Assembly: GCA_008501835.1 (NCBI GenBank)
Contig: QQUB01000457.1
Location: 1 to 18,517 of the forward strand
DNA: 18,517 nt
Direction: 5' to 3'
DNA from: Bacteroidota bacterium
GTDB lineage: Bacteria; Bacteroidota; Bacteroidia; Chitinophagales; Saprospiraceae
A program made the translations under genes and the position numbers. Under the pieces are notes generated by a model, which saw nothing but the letters and a program-made list of their open reading frames with translations, ran no database searches and was not told where the DNA came from. Position 1 is the stretch's first letter; the number at the start of each line of letters is the position of its first letter. Positions 14,068 to 18,517 of this stretch are shown here, piece after piece.

Positions 14068-17000
14068 CGCATTTGGGACCGGTAATGGAGGAAAATACTA
14101 TTCCTTTTAAAATGCTTTTCTATCGTTACGATAGTTTTCGGGAAGATGCCCTGACAGAGGGGTTGATAAATATTACGGACAATCAATTGTACAATGTCTC
14201 TGGCGCATCCGAATCTCCCTACGAATCACAGGAAGTTTTTGCAGCAGTACCCTGGACAAAAAAAGAGTTAATTCTTGGCACCTATTCCTTCACCCAGGAC
14301 ATGATAACCAACCTGGAAAGTGAAGTACATAAGATCTGGATAGATTTCGGAGATGGAAATGGATTGCAGTCATGGATTACAGGTACTACCTTACAGGTAG
14401 ATTATAGCACCGTGGGTACAAAGGATATTACTTTGCTGGTACGTCTTAGCGACGGTTTTACCCGGACTTGCCGTAGCCAGCTGAGTATTATTGAACCGGA
14501 AGAAAGTATGTTTGATCGCTACAACCTTCCGGACACTTTCAATATTACAGTACCTGGCGGAGGCGGTACGGTTTCCGTACTTTCGTCTTGCGAGGATACT
14601 GTAAGCATTCACAAACCCCTGATCGTCATAAATGGGATGGAACTTCCTGGGTTGAATAATCGATTTTTCGGGGATATTATTACTGAAATAGAAGAATTTC
14701 ATGGATCCCCTACAAATAACGCGATCATCGACGACTATGAAAGTGCAGGTTATGACATTATTTTCATAGACTGGGATCAAGGGGTTGCCGATCTTCACGA
14801 AAACGGAGATTTTGTTCGTAGGGCTATCCATGCCATTAATGCCAGGAAGGCTGAGTCCGGCAGTGAAGAAAAAAATGTAGTCATTGGTCTGAGTATGGGA
14901 GGTATTTGCGGAAAACTAGCACTCCGGGAAATGGAGATCGCAGGAGAAGATCATGAAAGTAAGGTCTTTTTCAGTTTTGATTCTCCTCTTCGTGGAGCCA
15001 ATTTTCCTTTAGGGGCCCAACATGCTTTAGATCACCTGGCCAACTTTCATTTAGGAGAAGGGGGGCAACTCAAACATTTTTTCCCCAGGTTGAATCAGCT
15101 TATTTCAGGATTGGAATCTGTAGCGCCTCAACAACTTCTTATTTACCATAAGGATTTAAATTCCAATATTCCCAATGGTCCATTCAGAACTTTTATGAGT
15201 TACTTTAAAGGGTTAGGGCCTCTACAAAGTTGCGAACATATTGCTATTTCCAACGGGTCACAGGTTGGAAAAGAAACTGGTTCACCACATCAGTTATTAG
15301 TTGATATTGATGGTTCAATGTCAGAGGCTTTTAATCTATATTATAATTTTAACGATATATATGCTGGAGGTTCTCCTCTTAACACACTTTTAGGTATTAG
15401 AGTAAGAATAAAAATATGGAGGTTACCAGATGCAATGGGAGGAGCAGAAACAAGTGCTATTTACAAGGGATCTTTCAAATCATTTCTATTTGGAATAATC
15501 CCAATGATATATTCTTATAAAAAAGAATTTAACCCGCCAGGATGTTTAGCTTTGGACTCAGCTCCTGGTGGCCTGTTTCCCACACAAGATCAGGAATTAC
15601 CCGATCCTTTACCTCCTGGATTGAATATATTTTCAACCAGACTATGCTTTATTCCAACAGTAAGTGCTATCGGAGTAGGACCATTCCAAACCCAGGATGG
15701 GCCATTGAGTGATCCACTAGAAAATATTGAAGACAACGAGGAGCTTATTAATACAAATCGAACGGACGCAAGTAGATTCATTGCTGTTGATGATGCTTCA
15801 CCTATTATTCCTGAAGAAGGTGAAAATCAATGGCACGTAACTTTCAGTTATGACAACTCTGGTGTTTTATTAACCGAAATCTTGGATGGCCAAGGTCTTA
15901 ATGGAGTAAATCAGCTCAACAGCACCTTTAACTTTGGAAAAGGGGATGTAGAATTTGATTATTTCACCGCAATTATTGGAACAATAGGCTTGCCAGTTAA
16001 AAACTCAGGTCATGTAATCAATCACAACCTAACAGTTGGTGCTTCTGGCCAAATGTGGATCGCCCACGGAGATAGAATTGCTTTTGTGTCCAATACTGCC
16101 AATCCTGAAAATATTGCTGAAGAGTTCCAGGTAATCCTTGGGTCAGAAGCTTGTACCGAAGATCCTGTTACTTTATATGTTTATAATGGTGGCGTAGTTG
16201 ATATTGGAGAATGGGATGAAGCCGCGGGTGTTACCAATAAAGGAATATTAGCAACAACCAGTAATAGTACCCTAGCCATCGGTAACTCTGGAACCGTAAC
16301 GATAAACCATCAATCTGAATTAGATATTCACGAAGGTAGCGTAGCTGTTGTAAGAAGTGGAGGCGTACTGCAAGCTTTGCATGGTGGTACAGTAATTGTA
16401 AGGTCGGGAGCTGAACTTCATATTCAAGAAGGAGCGCTCCTTTACCTGCATTCCTCCTCTAATCTAATCGTTGAAGAAGGAGGAAAACTTGTCATCGAAT
16501 CAGGAGCTAACATCCAGCTTTGGGATGGAGCAGATGTATATGGTGATGCAGTGATCGATATTTTTGGAGAGTTGGAAGTACAAGGAGAGTTCAAATTCTC
16601 TGGTAACGGATATTTTAAGTTTGAGCCAGGAAACACTTTGACACTCACAGGTGCCGAAGCCTTTTATTTATCTCAGGAATCAGGCGTTGTCCCTACCCGA
16701 TTTATAGAAATTGTTGACAATGCTAAATTGGACATTAATGGTGGTAAGATCAGCCTGCGCAATGGGATCGTGCAATATGGTAGTAATACTGCACTTAAAG
16801 GGGGACAAGGTGCTCAATTTAACTTCTCCGAAATTCAATTTCAGGGATCTGCGGATGCTATAGCAGTATTTGCAACCGGAGGTGCGACACAATTGACCAC
16901 TAACGAATGTATTTTTGATGGGTTTGATACAGCTATTGAGGCGTATGAAATTTTTACCCCTATTTTCCTGATCGAAAAAACAACTTTCACCAATAATGGT

Positions 17001-18344
17001 TCGGGATTGTTTGTTCAGGATATTGGAAGTATTCGGGTAAATTCCTCTGTATTCCAGGGCGGAAGCCCGCAGCAGCACGCTATGATTCTGGATAATGTAG
17101 CAACTTTTAGAATGACAGAATCCATTGTTGAGAATTTCGTTTTACCTAATGGAGTAACGGAAGACAATTGGGGAGCAATTCAACTAAACTATGACGTTCC
17201 CGAGTTTGTCATGAGTGGTGGATATATCAGAAATAATGAAGGAGCAGGCATCTATTGCCCTGCCGGGTATAGAAGCAATGTTTTTCTACGTAATCAGGCG
17301 ACTATATCCAATAATGATATTGGTATTCACATCGCCCAAGGAGCAACCCTTTCCAGAGGACTTGACTATGGGCTTGTCCTAATGGATTGTGCGAATTTAC
17401 TCAACAACACTATTGGAATAAAAGGTCAGGATGTGTTACTCCAGATTGATGCTTATGACAATCTTGGAGATAATGATATTACCTATCTGCGACCGAATCA
17501 TTTTCAAAATCCGGACTTAGGAAATCTTTTTGAAATTTGCTACGATGTACGTGATGAGGCTGGTGTGTCTGCAAGGGGCAACTATTGGGGTACAGATAAT
17601 GCTGATATTGATACTGAATCTCAATTAAGTTACCACTTACTTCAAAATAGTAATGCAGGAGGATGTACGGGACACTTTCCAAATATTCCACTGGATGTAA
17701 GCGACAAAGTTTCCTCTGAGCCAACTAATTGTCCTGAAGCACCATCAACCCCTGGTGATCCTGAGCCAGGATTTGAAAATGCCTGTGTAATTGCTGTTGG
17801 GACACCCAACGAGATTGTTGCACATGAAGAATATACCCTCGCATACAGAGCATTCGATGGGAAACTTGCTACAGAAGAAGAAACGGGAGATATAAAGCAC
17901 ATGTTTGCTGAAATGTCTGCTGTAGATGATACTGAAAGGGATCAGGCAAGTGAACCATGCAAACAATACATTGATGTGTCTCGTGTGATGATTTCTGCTG
18001 AATCTATGAAATATCAGATCACAGGAAATAACTCGAATTATTCTCAATCAATTTCAACTACTGCTTATGATACTCAAAATCAGTTAACATCAAGACAAAG
18101 TGAAGACAGTAGAATAGAATTATCGCCGAATCCGGCAAAAGATTATTTCCTGATTTCTGTTCCAACTACTGAAGAAAGCTATCAAGTGGAAGTGTTTGAC
18201 AACCTTGGTCGAAAAGTTGTCGCTACTCAAACTGAAGAAAGTATTGAGATTGGAACTTCTTCCTGGTCAAAAGGGCTTTACCATGTTCTCCTGACTGATG
18301 AGGTTAGTGGAGAAACTACTTCATTAAAGGTTATTGTCCAATAA
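14040..18344 (+). CDS. Large secreted protein: PKD-like, alpha/beta hydrolase, beta-solenoid, T9SS domain (frameshifted from its start)
   Basis: About 1,430 residues; with the N-terminal piece the intact protein would be ~1,540. Numbering here is from the TTG at 14073, which is a frame start, not a real start. Residues ~88-130 look PKD-like (IWIDFGDGNG). Residues ~180-410 are an alpha/beta hydrolase of the lipase/PGAP1-like type: KPLIVINGMELPG, DIIFIDWDQGV, and the nucleophile elbow GLSMGG with S274, then FFSFDSPLRGANF. Residues ~700-1160 form repetitive glycine/valine-rich beta-solenoid turns (VRSGAELHIQEGALLYL; LIVEEGGKLVIESGANIQLW), then parallel beta-helix sequence with TISNND-type turns. 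The last ~75 residues are a T9SS sorting domain (ELSPNPAKDYFLISV, VFDNLGRKVV, KGLYHVLLTDE). The expected role is a surface or secreted esterase/lipase with a long stalk or binding domain. The substrate is unknown. Confidence 0.82.
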   Translation, partial: SCFTLPDPITHLGPVMEENTIPFKMLFYRYDSFREDALTEGLINITDNQLYNVSGASESPYESQEVFAAVPWTKKELILGTYSFTQDMITNLESEVHKIWIDFGDGNGLQSWITGTTLQVDYSTVGTKDITLLVRLSDGFTRTCRSQLSIIEPEESMFDRYNLPDTFNITVPGGGGTVSVLSSCEDTVSIHKPLIVINGMELPGLNNRFFGDIITEIEEFHGSPTNNAIIDDYESAGYDIIFIDWDQGVADLHENGDFVRRAIHAINARKAESGSEEKNVVIGLSMGGICGKLALREMEIAGEDHESKVFFSFDSPLRGANFPLGAQHALDHLANFHLGEGGQLKHFFPRLNQLISGLESVAPQQLLIYHKDLNSNIPNGPFRTFMSYFKGLGPLQSCEHIAISNGSQVGKETGSPHQLLVDIDGSMSEAFNLYYNFNDIYAGGSPLNTLLGIRVRIKIWRLPDAMGGAETSAIYKGSFKSFLFGIIPMIYSYKKEFNPPGCLALDSAPGGLFPTQDQELPDPLPPGLNIFSTRLCFIPTVSAIGVGPFQTQDGPLSDPLENIEDNEELINTNRTDASRFIAVDDASPIIPEEGENQWHVTFSYDNSGVLLTEILDGQGLNGVNQLNSTFNFGKGDVEFDYFTAIIGTIGLPVKNSGHVINHNLTVGASGQMWIAHGDRIAFVSNTANPENIAEEFQVILGSEACTEDPVTLYVYNGGVVDIGEWDEAAGVTNKGILATTSNSTLAIGNSGTVTINHQSELDIHEGSVAVVRSGGVLQALHGGTVIVRSGAELHIQEGALLYLHSSSNLIVEEGGKLVIESGANIQLWDGADVYGDAVIDIFGELEVQGEFKFSGNGYFKFEPGNTLTLTGAEAFYLSQESGVVPTRFIEIVDNAKLDINGGKISLRNGIVQYGSNTALKGGQGAQFNFSEIQFQGSADAIAVFATGGATQLTTNECIFDGFDTAIEAYEIFTPIFLIEKTTFTNNGSGLFVQDIGSIRVNSSVFQGGSPQQHAMILDNVATFRMTESIVENFVLPNGVTEDNWGAIQLNYDVPEFVMSGGYIRNNEGAGIYCPAGYRSNVFLRNQATISNNDIGIHIAQGATLSRGLDYGLVLMDCANLLNNTIGIKGQDVLLQIDAYDNLGDNDITYLRPNHFQNPDLGNLFEICYDVRDEAGVSARGNYWGTDNADIDTESQLSYHLLQNSNAGGCTGHFPNIPLDVSDKVSSEPTNCPEAPSTPGDPEPGFENACVIAVGTPNEIVAHEEYTLAYRAFDGKLATEEETGDIKHMFAEMSAVDDTERDQASEPCKQYIDVSRVMISAESMKYQITGNNSNYSQSISTTAYDTQNQLTSRQSEDSRIELSPNPAKDYFLISVPTTEESYQVEVFDNLGRKVVATQTEESIEIGTSSWSKGLYHVLLTDEVSGETTSLKVIVQ

Positions 18345-18366
18345 TCCTGTAAAATTGAAATGTAAA

Positions 18367-18403
18367 AAAAGCCGGAACCAACAGTCAATTGGTTCCGGCT
18401 TTT
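18367..18403. terminator. Bidirectional terminator, perfect 15-bp stem
   Basis: AAAAGCCGGAACCAA (18367-18381) and its exact reverse complement (18389-18403) flank a 7-nt loop. A run of A precedes and T follows, so the hairpin works in both directions, ending the large plus-strand gene (stop at 18344) and the convergent minus-strand gene (stop at 18422-18424). Confidence 0.92.
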
Positions 18404-18421
18404 AACTTTATATGCTAATCC

Positions 18422-18517
18422 TTAAGAGAAGTAATCCTTCATCCGGTCAAAGAAACCTTTGTCCTTCTTTCCGGGCTGAGGGCTGAAATTCGGGCTTTGT
18501 CTGAGTTTTTCCAGCAT
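18422..18517 (-). CDS. dnaJ: C-terminal end of a gene resembling DnaJ (5' part outside window)
   Basis: Only the last 31 codons plus stop are visible, open to the window edge on the minus strand: a charged segment LEKLRQSPNFSPQP followed by GKKDKGFFDRMKDYFS. This Lys/Phe-rich ending resembles the C-terminal tail of DnaJ chaperones of Bacteroidota, where a similar GFF-x-KxxF ending follows the last beta domain. The first visible codon is a Met, but it is at the window edge and is most likely internal. It shares the perfect terminator hairpin with the large hydrolase gene. The identification rests on this short tail only. Confidence 0.5.
   Translation of the reverse strand: MLEKLRQSPNFSPQPGKKDKGFFDRMKDYFS

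Noticed and set aside
15280..15420. Local drop in GC content (about 28% by hand count of 15301-15420, against about 45% at 14881-15000) inside the hydrolase gene, as a sign of transfer
   Set aside because: The low-GC patch is short, the reading frame is uninterrupted, and composition recovers within about 100-200 bp. It is not enough to claim recombination.
1..18517. CRISPR arrays, tRNA or rRNA genes, transposase genes, prophage or known defence systems
   Set aside because: None is visible on either strand. The repeats found are short, local and not spacer-separated arrays.

Overview
The window looks like a chromosomal segment of a Bacteroidota member, probably a Saprospiraceae-like aerobe or facultative denitrifier. 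The evidence is two secreted proteins with type IX secretion (T9SS) C-terminal sorting domains, an RprX/RprY-type two-component pair, a TAnnTTTG-type -7 promoter element, and starts without strong Shine-Dalgarno sequences. No rRNA, tRNA, CRISPR array, transposase gene or phage gene was seen.

Layout. 2-943 (+) is the 3' end of a T9SS-exported surface protein, closed by a strong terminator. 1036-7776 (-) is a complete cytochrome-c-dependent nitric oxide reductase (cNOR) operon, transcribed norC, norB, norQ, norD, a hemerythrin-PAS protein, norE, norF. It holds one unusual non-coding gap between norQ and norD with a 149-bp inverted-repeat element and a heptamer tandem repeat. 7777-8257 is a 481-bp divergent regulatory region. 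8258-10572 (+) is a sensor kinase/response regulator pair, followed by a terminator. 10796-11830 (+) is pyrD, convergent with an HTH regulator at 11868-12905 (-). That regulator is divergent from a small lipoprotein gene (13051-13587, +). 13732-18344 (+) is a very large secreted protein (PKD-like region, alpha/beta hydrolase, beta-solenoid, T9SS domain) interrupted near its 5' end by a frameshift. A perfect 15-bp terminator hairpin follows, and the window ends in the last 31 codons of a minus-strand gene that resembles the C-terminus of dnaJ.

How the genes work together. NorC and NorB form the membrane enzyme that reduces NO to N2O. NorQ (AAA+ ATPase) and NorD (VWA protein) are its usual activation pair, and NorE/NorF are accessory membrane proteins. 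The hemerythrin-PAS protein lies inside the run with short spacings and is the least expected member; a role in NO or redox sensing or protection is inference. The kinase/regulator pair is divergent from the nor operon and may autoregulate through a direct repeat upstream of its promoter; the sequence does not show that it controls nor.

The points most worth following are the hemerythrin-PAS member of the nor operon, the 149-bp element and heptamer repeats between norQ and norD, the frameshifted hydrolase/beta-solenoid giant, and the operator-like repeats around the regulators. I did not find a clearly new multi-gene system.
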